Assembly (NCBI GenBank): GCA_024195265.1
Contig: JAJLRJ010000004.1
Span: 43,398,068 to 43,462,067 of the forward strand
Direction of reading: 5' to 3'
Length of the DNA: 64,000 bases
DNA from: Dendrophyllia cribrosa
Taxonomy: Eukaryota > Cnidaria > Anthozoa > Scleractinia > Dendrophylliidae
The translations under genes were made by a program, and so were the position numbers. The notes beneath the pieces are model-generated. The model was not told the DNA's origin. It worked only from the letters and a program-made list of their open reading frames with translations, and searched no databases. Shown in pieces: positions 22,805 to 32,910 of this stretch; within the stretch, counting starts at the first letter, position 1; each line of letters starts with the position of its first letter.

Positions 22805-22903
22805 TATAAATATAGTTTTATATATATTAATTCTTTAAATCAATTTTTGTGTGCAATTATTAAATATATATATAAAAAATAAAATATATTGTTATATTAT
22901 AAT

Positions 22904-25900
22904 ATGAAATCAGAAAAATCTAACCTTATAGATATGAACAAGAGTGATCTTAAAAAACTTAGTAAATCTCAACTCATCAAATTGCTATTAAAGCAAGAGA
23001 AGAAGAAGCCTAAAATTATCGTGGTAGATGATACCAAACCAAGAACTAAAAAACCAGTTCCAACACCTCGTAAAAGTGTAAATCAAATGGTTCAAAATTA
23101 TGAAAACAACATAATTCTTCCACCATTAGAGTTTAGGGATAAACCAGTTCCAACACCAAGAACTAAAAAACCAGTTCCATTACCAAGGACTAAGATAGAG
23201 CAAACAGATAAAGCTCTGAAAGGCTACACAAAGTCTTATGAAATAAGTATTAAAAATAACAAAGACCCACTAGTGCAACTACAAAACACAAGAAAGGCTA
23301 TTGCATATCATATTATAAGTACACTAAAATCCATGAAAGGACTGAAATTTGTTGAAACACTCAAGGTAACATTTATAAAAATGTCTGACGGAGAAATAGT
23401 GCACAAAACCGCATATTTCAACAGTCTAGCTGAAACAATCATAAATAATCTAGAGATTACTGAATCACTACAAGTGTCAAAACAAAATATATTAAACAAG
23501 ATTGCAGTTTGGATTTCAGAGGGATCTGGTTGGACTATTCAATCTGTTGACAATCATTATCTTAATGTTGTAAAATATCAACCAATGAGAGGCTCTTCAT
23601 ATATTAAACTACCACAAGAACTCAGAAACAGTGCAAAGGGATTGATTAATATGAAAAATGAGGATAATGAATGCTTTAGGTGGTGTCACATCAGACATTT
23701 AAACCCTCAAGACAAATACCCACAGAGAATCAAAAAAGTTGATAAGCAATTTATTGAAAATTTAAATTATTTGGGAATCGATTTCCCAGTCACCACCAAA
23801 CAGTACAACAAGATTGAAAAACAAAATAATATCAACATCAATGTTTTCGGTTATGAAGATAAACAACCATATCCCATTTATGTTTCAAAAGAAAAACATG
23901 AAGACTGCATGAATCTGCTTCTGATAACAGAAAATGAAAACAAGCACTATGTGTTGATTAAAGATTTTAACAAGTTAATGTACAATCAGACAAAACACAA
24001 AGAAAGAAAACATTTCTGCATGCATTATCTTCAATGCTTCAGCTCTGAAAGAGTATTAACTGATCATAAAGAAAACTGTATGCAAGTGAATGGCACACAA
24101 GCCATAAAAATGCCTGACAAAGATAACAACATACTAAAATTCAACAACTTCCATAAACAACAACCAATACCATTTGTCATCTATGCTGATTTTGAGGCTA
24201 TTACTGAAAAAATACATGGTTGTCAACCCAATAATAATAAATCATACACAGAAGCTTATCAGAAGCATACAGACTGTGGATATGGTTATAAAGTGGTTTG
24301 TTGTTATGATGACAAATATACCAAACCAATACAAATTTATAGAGGTGAAAAAGCTGCATACAAATTCATGGAAGCCATGTTGGAAGAAGTTAAACATTGC
24401 AAGAAAGTTATGAAAAAAGAATTCAATAAACCATTAAAAATGGTAAAAAAAGATGAAGAGAAATTTCAAAAAGCCAAAGAATGTCACATTTGTAATAATT
24501 TATACACTGAAAAAGACATTCGAGTTCGAGACCATTGTCATATCACTGGTAAATACAGAGGCTCTGCTCATCAAGAATGTAATCTGAAACTTAGAGTAAA
24601 TCCAGTAGAGATAAAAATTCCTGTTATATTCCATAATCTAAGAGGTTATGATAGTCATTTTATAATGCAAGAGATTGGTGAAATAGTCAAGAAGTATACA
24701 TACACAAATAAGAAAGGAGAAGAGAAACAGATGAATATTAATGCTATACCTAACAACATGGAAAAGTATATGGCTTTCATGCTTGGCAATCTTACCTTCA
24801 TTGATAGTTTCCAGTTTATGAGCTCTAGTTTAGAAAAACTAGTGAGTAATCTAGAAAGAAAATCATTAAAATACACCTCGGAAAAATTCGAAGGTAAAAA
24901 GCTTGATTTGATGACTCGAAAAGGAGTATACCCTTACGATTACATGGACAGTTTTGATAAATTTGATGAAAAGCTACCACTGAAAGAAGAATTTTACAGC
25001 ATATTAAATGATCAACATATATCAGATGAAGACTATAAACATGCTCAAAATGTATGGGATACATTCTCTCTTAAAAACATGGGAGAATACCATGATTTAT
25101 ATCTGAAATCTGACATCCTTCTATTAGCTGATGTTTTTGAAAACTTTAGAAAGACTTGTTTGCAATACTACAAACTTGACCCCTGTCACTATTTCACATC
25201 TCCCGGTTTATCATGGGATGCTATGCTAAAAATGACTGATATTAAATTACAACTAATGACTGACATTGATATGTTTCAATTTATTGAAAAAGGAATGAGG
25301 GGTGGTATATCATATATAGCCAATCGATATGGTAAAGCCAATAATAAATACATGAAATCATACGATGAGAAGGCGCCCTCGAAGTATCTTATGTATCTTG
25401 ATGCTAACAATCTGTATGGTTGGGCAATGAGTCAATTCCTTCCAACTGGAGGCTTTAGATGGATGACAGAAAAACAGATTGACAATCTTAACCTAGCCAA
25501 GTACAAAGAAGACAGTAAAAAGGGTTTGATACTAGAAGTTGATCTAGAATATCCTAAAGAACTGCATAATCTTCACAATGACTACCCATTAGGACCAGAA
25601 AAGATAAAAGTAACTAAAGACATGTTGTCTGAATATTGTAAAAAAATAGCTGTCAAATATAATATATCAACAGGTCTCGTACAAAAACTGATTCCAACTT
25701 TAAGAAACAAAGAAAAATACGTTCTACATTATAGAAACCTTCAATTATATACAGATCTTGGATTAAAAGTCATTAAAGTTCATCGAGTATTAGAATTTAA
25801 TCAGTCACCTTGGCTTAAACAATACATTGACTTCAACACAAACAAACGAAAGAATGCCAAAAATGCTTTTGAAAAAGATTTCTTCAAACTTATGAATAAT

Positions 25901-26659
25901 TCAGTATTTGGAAAAACTATGGAAAACATTAGAAAACGAGTAGATGTTAGATTAGTGACTGATGAAAAGAAACTATTAAAAATGGCTGCTAAACCTACTT
26001 ATGTAAGCAGTAAGATCTTTGATGAAAACCTTGTAGCTGTTCATAAGATTAAAGAAACACTAACCCTAAACAGGCCGGCGTATGTGGGTATGTGTATCTT
26101 AGATCTAAGCAAGACATTAATGTATGATTTTCATTATAACTACATCAAAAAGAAGTATGGAGACAAAGCTAGACTACTATTCACTGACACAGACAGCTTA
26201 ACCTATGAAATTGAAGCTGAAGACGTATATGAAAACTTTTGGAATGATAAAGATAAATTTGATAACAGCGACTACCCTGAAAGCTCACCGTATTTTGATA
26301 AGACAAACAAAAAAGTAATTGGTAAATTCAAGGATGAAGCCGCAGGAGTTTCCATTTGTGAATTCGTCGGTCTATGATCAAAAATGTATAGCTACATGAA
26401 AGACAACCAAACAGGAGGAAAGACTGCTAAAGGAATCAAAAAGAATATAAAAAATGACATCAAACATGAAAATTATAAAGACACACTCTTTAATAATAAA
26501 CAAATGCATCATAAAATGAGATCAATCAGAAGTCAAAAACATCAATTAGGAAGTTATGAACTCAATAAAGTGTCATTATCTTGCTTTGATGATAAGCGGT
26601 ATATTCATAACAATGGTGTGACAAGCTATGCATACGGACACTATGCTATTAACAACTAA
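22904..26659 (+). pseudogene. Protein-primed family B DNA polymerase (one nonsense codon)
   Basis: Replicates the element from its ends. The frame opens upstream at TTG 22889, but ATG 22904 is the likely start. Order: a SAP-like helix and proline-rich KPVPTPR repeats (residues about 15-100), and a zinc finger HFCMHYLQCFSSERVLTDH (about 375-395). The 3'-5' exonuclease motifs are YADFEA (about 428), HNLRGYDSHF (about 577) and YLKSDILLLADVF (about 733). A Cys/His cluster resembling endonuclease VII (CHICN...DHCHITGKYRG) lies between the first two. The polymerase motifs are LDANNLYGW (about 832), NNSVFGKTMEN (about 998) and FTDTDSL (about 1093). A TGA at 26375-26377 interrupts the frame after FVGL, and the same frame continues with the normal family C-terminus to 26659. 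The break removes about 93 residues after all catalytic motifs. Confidence 0.9.
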
Positions 26660-26745
26660 AATAATATTTCTTTCATTTTTCAATATATCAGCATTCATTA
26701 ATTTGAAGAAGATATTTTATAACTTAAACTGAAAAGTCTGATGAA

Positions 26746-27171
26746 TCAATTTTCTTCAATCAACATCGACGTATTTGTATTCTCTGTAGGTGTTGATGCT
26801 GTGGTTTGTGCTTGTTGTTGCGGTTTGTATTTACTGTAGGGGCTTGTAGCGACTCTATCACTTCGTCGTTGAGTTTTGAGTTGAATCTTCATTTGATTGA
26901 TATTTTGCTTTGTCTTAATAACTTCAGCCATAGATCTCTTCTTTTCATAAGAAATAATCTTTTTATACTCTTCCAACGATTGTATTTGTAATGCTACAGC
27001 CCTTTCTTCTTTCAGTACATCAACTACATCCAAATTACCAATCGCTTGTGGCATATGAAAGGAAAACGTCTGATTAGATCCCATAAAACTTTCAAGAGTA
27101 AAAATGGAATCCTGAATGTTTTGAACATAAGATTGATATCGATGAGTAGCTTCATCAATACTCAAAGGCAT
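26746..27171 (-). CDS. Small coiled-coil protein of the Polinton-like element
   Basis: ATG at 27171 gives 141 aa with no break. Residues about 55-110 are predicted helical and charged (LQIQSLEEYKKIISYEKKRS); the C-terminal 35 residues are Q/T/S/P-rich. Converges with PolB, 87 bp away. No recognised family. Because it lies on the minus strand near the right terminus in an otherwise compact element, it may be element-specific (terminal protein, structural or regulatory), but the sequence gives no direct evidence. Confidence 0.6.
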   Translation of the reverse strand: MPLSIDEATHRYQSYVQNIQDSIFTLESFMGSNQTFSFHMPQAIGNLDVVDVLKEERAVALQIQSLEEYKKIISYEKKRSMAEVIKTKQNINQMKIQLKTQRRSDRVATSPYSKYKPQQQAQTTASTPTENTNTSMLIEEN

Positions 27172-27620
27172 CTTCGATGTTGTTAATTCAAAGACAACCA
27201 ACTTTTTATCAAAATGCTTGTACTTCTGATAAAAATATCAGAAAATTATAAACGAGATACAATTGTAATTGGTTGAAAAAATCATACGACTGTCTCATGA
27301 TCCGAAACAATAGCTTTTTAGTGATGACTCATTTCCTGTTCATAAGCGGAAAATTCTTTGACAATGAAATCATCGGCTTCCTGTTTTTCCGAGAAAGTCA
27401 CGCAATGTGATCATGCATTTATACCCCAACAACTAATCATGCCAAAATTCCAATGCAAAAACAGATGATACCATGCTTTTTATGCCCCATATTAAACACA
27501 AGTACTTTATAGAAAATATATAGTTTTCATTAAATTGAATGCAAAAATAAAAAACCATAAAAAAGAACAATTATAGATTTCAATTATTTAAAAAACATAT
27601 AGATTTCCATCAAATGGAAA

Positions 27621-27688
27621 AGTAGGATATGAGTTGGGTTTGGTAACAGATCAATTTTTGATTTGGTAACCCCAACTCCTATACTACT
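27621..27688 (-). repeat. Right terminal hairpin within the inverted repeat
   Basis: AGTAGGATATGAGTTGGG (27621-27638) pairs with CCCAACTCCTATACTACT (27671-27688), with an inner AGATCAA/TTGATTT stem. It mirrors the left end in structure, with several compensating or conserved changes. Confidence 0.82.
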
Positions 27689-27694
27689 AAACTC

Positions 27695-28490
27695 GCGATT
27701 ATATACCTACGCATTAGCAAGCTTTACAGTGATTGGTTGATACAGTGTTTCTGGAAAAGACAAAGTACAAAGGAAACAACGTCGCTTGCGGTAAACGACG
27801 TTTTGGGCTCGGCCGAAAGATAGTGAGAATTATCTCGATCACGTATGATCATGGGGCTGGCGGTTTCCGCAGTCCCTAAATCACACGCGCACGTACTAAC
27901 TCTGAAAAGGCTTACATTGCTAGTTACTAACGCTAATCAACAAATATTCTTACGAATTACTAAAACTGATCAACAAATATTCTTAGCGATATTTTGGTTG
28001 TACAACCTTGACGAGTTAACCCCGCGTGTCAGATGTCGCCCCGGGGTTCACTTGATTATTTTAGTCATTTGGTTTTGGTGTCAAAGGGTTTAACCGATCC
28101 CCAGGACCGCGTTGTGGGTTACCGAACAGGAAATAACTATCCTTGCCAAACGATAGCGCACAAACATGCAAGGAAACTCTTTGATAACGACATATGTTTT
28201 CTCGTGGGAACTTTTGCCCGAAACACGTGCAAAGATTAACGTGACAAGGTTGTTTCTTCGGCTTTGTGTAACGCTTGTTTGCGTTACCCATATGAAAGCT
28301 AGAATTTCATAAAATATTCTTTAACAAAGGGTATTAACCTGTCGTGCAGGGGGTGTCGCGGAGTAATCACCTCCACTCTTTATTGGCGGAGTACTGCAGA
28401 TGCTTGTTGGAGAAGGCGAACAAGACTTGCTGTTTTGCTTGATGGTTTAGTTACAGGGCACTGGAGATACTCCTTGTAGAAGACAGCTAC
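27695..28490. other. Non-coding stretch
   Basis: No domain-bearing frame seen. Contains a short direct repeat (TCAACAAATATTCTTA near 27938 and 27968). Confidence 0.4.
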
Positions 28491-28496
28491 GCTTCT

Positions 28497-28616
28497 GGGA
28501 GCTACATGTACCACGCTACCTCCTATGGGAGCTACACATTCCGCCCTACCTCCTATGGGAGCTACATGTTCTGCTCTACCTCCAATGGGAGCTGCATTTT
28601 CCACTCTACCTCACAA
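28497..28616. repeat. 30-bp minisatellite, four units
   Basis: GGGAGCTACA...CTACCTCC units start at 28497, 28527, 28557 and 28587, differing at a few positions. The minus frame 28380-28604 reads as a repeated VAPIGG peptide, which I take as a by-product of the repeat. Confidence 0.85.
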
Positions 28617-28634
28617 CTTCAACTTATTGTGGAC

Positions 28635-29100
28635 TTAATGCCATTTTGCCCACTGCTTGAAGATTGTTTTCACTTTTTCGAAACATCGGTCTTTTCCCTC
28701 AGACTGATGGACGTATTTTAGCACCTCGTTCTTTTCGAAGAATTTAATACCATCCTTCCTCTTTGGCATTTTGTCGAATACATCAAAACGTGTCTCGATC
28801 TCCCTTGTTGTTGATGCAGGCCCCACTTTTCTGTAACTACTCCTGGATGTCAATGTTGCCGTGACAAAATCGCTGGTCCGAAGACTTTGGTTGTTGCCTG
28901 GCAGCTCGGTGAGGGTTTTTGGTATGGCTAATTTCAGTTGTCTATGCAAATAGAGGTAGATTGCCTTTACATTTTTGTCTTCCAAGAGTTTCTGTAGGTA
29001 GGCATCTGTTTTACTCTTTTCCCAGATGTCCTTCTAGTATACTGGTTGGCCTTTCTTGATCTCATCAGCAAAAATAGTATCCAGCATGATTTTGTTGCTG
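28635..29100 (-). pseudogene. Unrecognised coding remnant
   Basis: A minus frame runs from about 29095 (IMLDTIFADEIKKGQPVY) through one TAG near 29036 and on to DIWEKSKTDAYLQKLL and DKNVKAIYLYLHRQLKLAIP. It ends at a stop near 28635 after CFEKVKTIFKQWAKWH. Composition is clearly protein-like and continuous across the stop. No family recognised; the neighbours downstream are RecQ-like helicase pieces on the same strand. Confidence 0.4.
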
Positions 29101-29337
29101 TCAGTAAGTTTAGGACTCTTCCCGTCATTGTTGTCCTCCTTTTCTTTGGTTGGTTTTGGAGAGGCAGCTTACTTGCTCATTGTGCTAGTTGGCACTCTCT
29201 GTTCCAGCTCTGCCTTTTCTTCAAACAATTTTCTGGGGTGTTTTAGTTTGCTGTTGTCTGAGCATGGTGGCTATCCACTTTAAATGATCCAGTGCATTCC
29301 TCTCCACTTCTATTTCTTCGAAACCAAGAATTTTTTT

Positions 29338-29545
29338 TTAGTTCAGAGATACATTGACAATCACTGGATCAATTATTCCACATGCCTTCCACAATGATGA
29401 ACGTTCTTTTAGTTTAACGGACGCAATTAATGCAAGGATGGGTACTCCGGGCAAATAAGACTGCAAGTCCTTTACTTTTCCAAAGGCTTCTCTGAGATGT
29501 TGCTGCTTTTTACCTCTCTTGACTTGAGAAACCAGGCCCCTACAA
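29338..29545 (-). pseudogene. RecQ-like helicase, downstream exon fragment
   Basis: AFGKVKDLQSYLPGVPILAL then SVKLKERSSLWKACGIIDP resembles the segment after the DEAH box in RecQ helicases (F-G-x-L-x-x-L-R...P-I-L-A-L-T-A-T). A possible acceptor TTTTTGTAG precedes it. A phase-0 join to the other exon runs into a stop, so either the copy is decayed or the exon assignment is incomplete. Confidence 0.5.
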
Positions 29546-29886
29546 AAACCAATTAGTAACAACTAAGACCTCTTTAAGATATGGTAGGTGGACTTAGTTA
29601 TTTTTGGTGGCCTGAGCTTCTCATAGCTAAGTGAAAATGAAGAAACATTTGCAACTTTAAATTTAGGAACCAGAAAATGGGTACTATTACGATTGAATGG
29701 GATGTTAATAGACTAAAAATAAATGGATGGCCAAATATAAAGATTTGACAGACTCGAAATTTAGATGAACCTTATTGAGTGGAATTCCCAGTGAAGCGTT
29801 TTAACAAAAGGTGTGTAAATAAGCCACTTAATAAAAATTTGAACTACAGAAAGAGTCGATTTCATCATGCAAGATTTTAGCCTGTG

Positions 29887-29997
29887 AACAGGCTTCTTTT
29901 TGGGGAATTGGGTTAGGTTACATTGCGCTCTGCTCGCTTCGCTCTCGGAATTTTCCACTCTATTATAACCTAACCCAATTCCCCAAAAAAGCCTGTT
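29887..29997. repeat. Inverted repeat (MITE-like), 33-bp arms
   Basis: AACAGGCTTCTTTTTGGGGA...GGTTA (29887-29920) is nearly the exact complement of 29966-29997. The spacer is 45 bp and CG-rich (GCTCGCTTCGCTCTCGG). No clear target duplication. Confidence 0.8.
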
Positions 29998-30167
29998 GAC
30001 AGGCTAGCGAGATTTATACAGAATTCGAGCTCTTCAGTGGCTTGAGAAACCATTATTGTATTCACTGCTTTTATTCAGTGTCTTATTCAACAAAGATTAA
30101 TTACATAGTTTACATATTACAATAAAATATTACAATAGCAAAGAATCTGATTAACAAGGGTTGCTTA

Positions 30168-30530
30168 CCAAGCTGAAATGAAATGTACTTCCTTCAGCTC
30201 CTTCATTAATGCTTTGGAGCACCATGTTTCTGGGCTGCCAGAAACAACATCAACATTGTCGAATCCACCGGCAAACTCTTTGAGACCAAGACTTGTTAAG
30301 TCTTCGACTTGATCCTTCATTATTGAAACGAGTGGCGACACAAACACAACAAGAACAGTTGCTTGTTCAAAACTCCAAACTTCTATGAGAACACAAGGGA
30401 GCAACTGGAAGATTAGGCTCTTACTAAATCCAGTCGGCAGAATTCCAAAAACTTTTTGTTTTTGTTTGCCACAGACTTTAGACACAGCTTTTGTTCTTCT
30501 TTAAGTCTTAGTATATGCGAAAAATTTCGA
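30168..30530 (-). pseudogene. RecQ-like helicase, ATP-binding exon
   Basis: The minus reading gives RLKEEQKLCLKSV, then VFGILPTGFSKSLIFQLLP (Walker A region) and VVFVSPLVSIMKDQVEDLTS (motif Ia). It ends HFISAW at a donor GTAAGC (30167). Family members have Gly where this copy has Ser before the Lys-Ser of the P-loop, so ATP binding may be lost. The reading frame changes within the first 20 residues. Its 5' edge abuts the CACTA-like transposase remnant. It could be a transposon-captured helicase exon rather than a host gene. Confidence 0.6.
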
Positions 30531-31789
30531 AAAGGATAGCTCAAATCTCCAAACCAAAGACCTGCAAATATCATGTTTTCCTTAGCCATTCTTTTCTCAT
30601 AGGGAAGCTCATTAATTACAAGAAATAAAGGCCATATGGAAACTTTAGACGATTTAAAAACTGGTACTTCATCAGTATTAAAAAGAAACAACATGTCAGG
30701 ATTATTTAAGATACCCTTTTTAACAAGATCTTTGTAAAGTCTCCTGTCATAGGTATCGTCAATGTTTAGACATACCTTTTTGTTGTTGTTAAAATGATGT
30801 TGCAGTGATGAATAGAAACCCAGTCTTTTGAAAAATAATTGGAACTGTTCAGCAATAGGAAAGTAGAGGAAGTAATTGCAGGCACCTTTCAGTCTCAAAT
30901 CTCGCAGACGGGCAGCATTAGAACACAGTGATGTGTTTGTTGTTTACTGGCTCGAAGCAAAAAGAGCAGAGGTAGTGGCTGTTGACTGGACTGTTAAGAC
31001 TTTGAAAATAAGCCTTAAAATCTTTCAGCGTACATGTAGAAGGTAAGTTGTGATGAGTGGGTAGAGCGAAACATATGAGTTAGTAAATGCACAATGGCTT
31101 CACCAGGTAAATGGTACTTTGCTGTAAACAACGCCAACAGAGTCATCATCGCTGGAATTGTAAGCTGCTTGTTAGCGCTTATCAGTTTCATCTACTGGTT
31201 AAGAAGTATCAGGAATTGGCTCTTTTGGAAATGAAAATGTTTGAGAATTGTTCTGTGAGCTAACAATTAACTCGTCATCAAATTCCTCGAGTTCAAACAA
31301 AAATTCGTCAGAACATGCAATATCACTTTTCTCTTCTGTTGTGTCTAAGTCCTCTGCAGCTATTTCAGAATTTCTGTAATTCACTTTCAGGTAAAACATA
31401 ATCATTTAGCAGACTTTGAAACAGTGATTACTCGATTTCTGTGTACAGTGTATTTGTCACCAATGTTTTCCAAATGAGATGAAGATTCACCAATTTCTAC
31501 ATGGGCTGATCACAATCACTCCAGTTCTGTTGAGTTGCCAGTATTAACTCTGGACTTGTATTGTTGGCTGTTCGCAATGTTGTTGAAGTGTGTGAATTTT
31601 TGTTTTACAGTACTTAGAACAGTCACATCCAGATGACGCGATACATGTAGCTTCAAGAGGCACTAAGATCTCTTGGTATTTCTCTTCGATATTTTCTTCT
31701 TTATGTGGAAGATAATTACGAAATGAAATAGATACTTCCACAAATTTGTCTTCATCAGTATGATTATTTTTTTTATGTGAGCCAGCCAT
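30531..31789 (-). pseudogene. CACTA/EnSpm-like transposase remnant
   Basis: The N-terminal part (31789-31544) is acidic with a C-x-C-x-x-x-C cluster (SSGCDCSKYCKTKI). Then come an acidic stretch (31405-31199) and, in broken frames, TIPAMMTLLALFTAKYHLPG and a C-x-F-C..C cluster (near 30950). The well-preserved core is DTYDRRLYKDLVKKGIL, FNTDEVPVFKSSKVSIWP, INELPYEKR and ENMIFAGLWFGD. N-T-D-G-V-x-V-F-K-S-S-x-x-S-I-W-P and the L-x-I-N-E-L-P block are hallmarks of animal EnSpm-like transposases; here Gly is Glu. The sequence runs directly into RecQ-like sequence at about 30530. Confidence 0.55.
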
Positions 31790-32620
31790 TACGAAACGGT
31801 TTGAAACTCTAGTGTAGTCAATACTTCACAATCTAAACAGTGAAAAGGATGTCGCTCAATAAACTGTCGTGAATAAATGTCTAAGTGTTCATTCCCAGAG
31901 CTCTTTCTTTTCCTCCAAACTTGGGAAGTAATAGTGGAGCTTTTGTGGGCCGAAGGCCTGCTCACGTAGCTCCATACTCATAGAACCTATGCCTGTCATT
32001 TTTCATGGTCATGGCTTGCAGAATGTTTCGGAATGTATGTCCGCCCCAGTGAGTGTCCGAGCATTGCACAAGGCTAGCTTGCGGGGTGCATGACATCGCA
32101 GCACATACGCGTATGACGTCATGCATTATCCGGGATCTTAGCAATTTTGAAACTCCCGTCCAAGATCAAATTCTTTCAAAAACACTTTCCACTAGCTTTA
32201 GTCACGATCTTCATGTCTGCCAAATCTCAGCACTATCACAGTGCTGTTTTTACCAACTGACTAAATCTTATAGAAGTGTTAGTAAGCTTATAAAATTTAC
32301 CAAAGGATTAAGGTCAACTATTCACTTGCATACACCACAAGTCACGGTTCAGCTAATTATTCACTTGTGCATCAAACGAGAAGTTAATTATCATAAGATC
32401 TTTAAAAAAAACTTCTCACACATGTACTTGATTCCTTTTGTTCATTTAAAATCATTCATCTTTAAAGGATATACACAGTATATATACATGTATATATTAT
32501 TTGACTGTTAAGATATGGAGACTTACATGTTTGTAAACGCCTCCATGTTAATATTGTATGCAAAATCATAAATGCATCATCAATTTCTCTATTTTTAGAA
32601 TTGATCACTGCATTTAACCT
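31790..32620. other. Non-coding stretch
   Basis: No domain recognised in any frame. The frame 32053-32511 is low-similarity and probably chance. Ends at the TAA target duplication of the Harbinger element. Confidence 0.4.
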
Positions 32621-32623
32621 TAA

Positions 32624-32860
32624 AGCCTGGTTCCCACTAGTGAAATAAGCATAAGCGTAAGCGCAAGCATAAGCATAAGATAACGCTAGTGGGAACCGGC
32701 GTGAAATAAGCATAAGCGTAAGCACAAGAAAAAGGAACATTTTCCTTTTCCTTACGACTGCGCTTATGCTTAATTCGCTTGTGTTGTGCTTATTTCACAA
32801 GTGGGAACCGGCGTGAAATAAGCATAAGCATAAGCACAAGAAATCAACCAATCAGAATGA
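32624..32860 (+). repeat. Left inverted repeat and repeated subterminal module
   Basis: GTGAAATAAGCATAAGC occurs at about 32639, 32701 and 32813, each next to a GTGGGAACC. An inverted copy (GCTTATTTCACAAGTGGGAA) lies near 32789. The right end (37260-37347) has two matching inverted copies. They are probably nuclease or partner-protein binding sites. Confidence 0.85.
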
Positions 32861-32910
32861 CAAAGTTCCAGATCTCCTTGGCCTCACGGTCAAGGCTCAC
32901 GGTCAACAAA

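Larger units (their letters stand above)
21869..27688 (+). mobile_element. Miniature Polinton-like element (5.8 kb)
   Basis: The ends are imperfect inverted repeats over roughly 150 bp, opening AGTAGTATAGGAGTTGGGG on the left with the exact complement of AGTAGTATAGGAGTTGGGG at 27670-27688. It is flanked by AAACTC on both sides (21863-21868 and 27689-27694). 5'-AG termini and 6-bp duplications are the standard Polinton/Maverick signature. Cargo: an HNH/NUMOD nuclease (minus), a protein-primed PolB (plus) and a small coiled-coil protein (minus). No RVE integrase, packaging ATPase, Ulp1-like protease or capsid genes are visible, and there is no room for them. It would therefore need integrase supplied by another element. 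Full Polintons are usually 15-20 kb. Confidence 0.88.

Noticed and set aside
28380..28604. Repeated VAPIGG peptide as a possible structural protein
   Set aside because: It is produced by the 30-bp minisatellite and has no supporting start or neighbours.
28497..28616. CRISPR-like array
   Set aside because: Units are directly adjacent without unique spacers, in a eukaryotic context; it is a minisatellite.
29338..30530. A functional host RecQ gene
   Set aside because: The P-loop glycine is replaced, the exon join gives a stop, and the upstream part is transposase; better read as a remnant.
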